NCBI GenBank assembly: GCA_024763135.1
Contig: JANTGD010000265.1
Span: 1-5,484 of the forward strand
Length of the DNA stretch: 5,484 nucleotides
Direction of reading: 5' to 3'
From: Thiotrichales bacterium
GTDB lineage: Bacteria > Pseudomonadota > Gammaproteobacteria > UWMA-0217
The notes below the pieces were generated by a model. That model ran no database searches, was not told the origin of the DNA, and saw only the letters and a list, made by a program, of their open reading frames with translations. Numbering within the stretch: position 1 is the stretch's first letter; each line of letters opens with the position of its first letter. Positions 5,480 through 5,484 of the stretch are shown piece after piece. Both the position numbers and the translations under genes were made by a program.

Positions 5480-5484
5480 CAAGG

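Overview
The window carries chromosomal housekeeping and envelope genes of a gammaproteobacterium. The order rhodanese (yibN)–grxC beside envC–ctp–yibQ is a familiar block in that class, and the protein motifs match those families. Nothing inside the window looks like a phage, plasmid or transposon. The genus cannot be read from the sequence. A sulfur-metabolising lineage is only a guess, from the cluster of thiol and persulfide proteins.

Layout. A leftward (minus-strand) set reads, from its 5' end, arsR-type repressor (875-1207), membrane-anchored rhodanese yibN (356-781), glutaredoxin grxC (84-359) and the first 30 codons of a trxC-like zinc-ribbon thioredoxin that runs off the left edge (1-91). 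yibN and grxC share an ATGA junction, and grxC and trxC overlap by 8 bases, so at least these three are probably co-translated. A short AT-rich divergent region (1208-1358) separates this set from a rightward (plus-strand) set: envC (1359-2540), a 215-base gap with its own promoter and strong ribosome-binding site, ctpA (2756-4096), yibQ (4098-4901) and a yajL/DJ-1-like gene (4841-5407). The last three are packed with a 1-base gap and a 61-base overlap. The final 77 bases hold a small hairpin but no gene.

How the genes fit together. The rightward set serves the periplasm: EnvC is a catalytically degenerate LytM protein that activates cell-division amidases, CtpA is a PDZ-containing Ser/Lys protease, and YibQ is a predicted periplasmic deacetylase-like protein. 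A cytoplasmic DJ-1 protein with the conserved reactive cysteine is appended. The leftward set is thiol chemistry: sulfurtransferase, glutaredoxin and thioredoxin. It is headed by a repressor that lacks the usual ArsR/SmtB metal ligands but carries two cysteines 66 residues apart, the spacing of the persulfide-sensing HlyU/SqrR/BigR branch.

Main point of interest. The leftward set may be a persulfide-responsive thiol-repair operon with its sensor encoded at its head. The phosphoglycerate mutase gene gpmI, often found beside envC in this class, is not here, and the repressor gene occupies that position.
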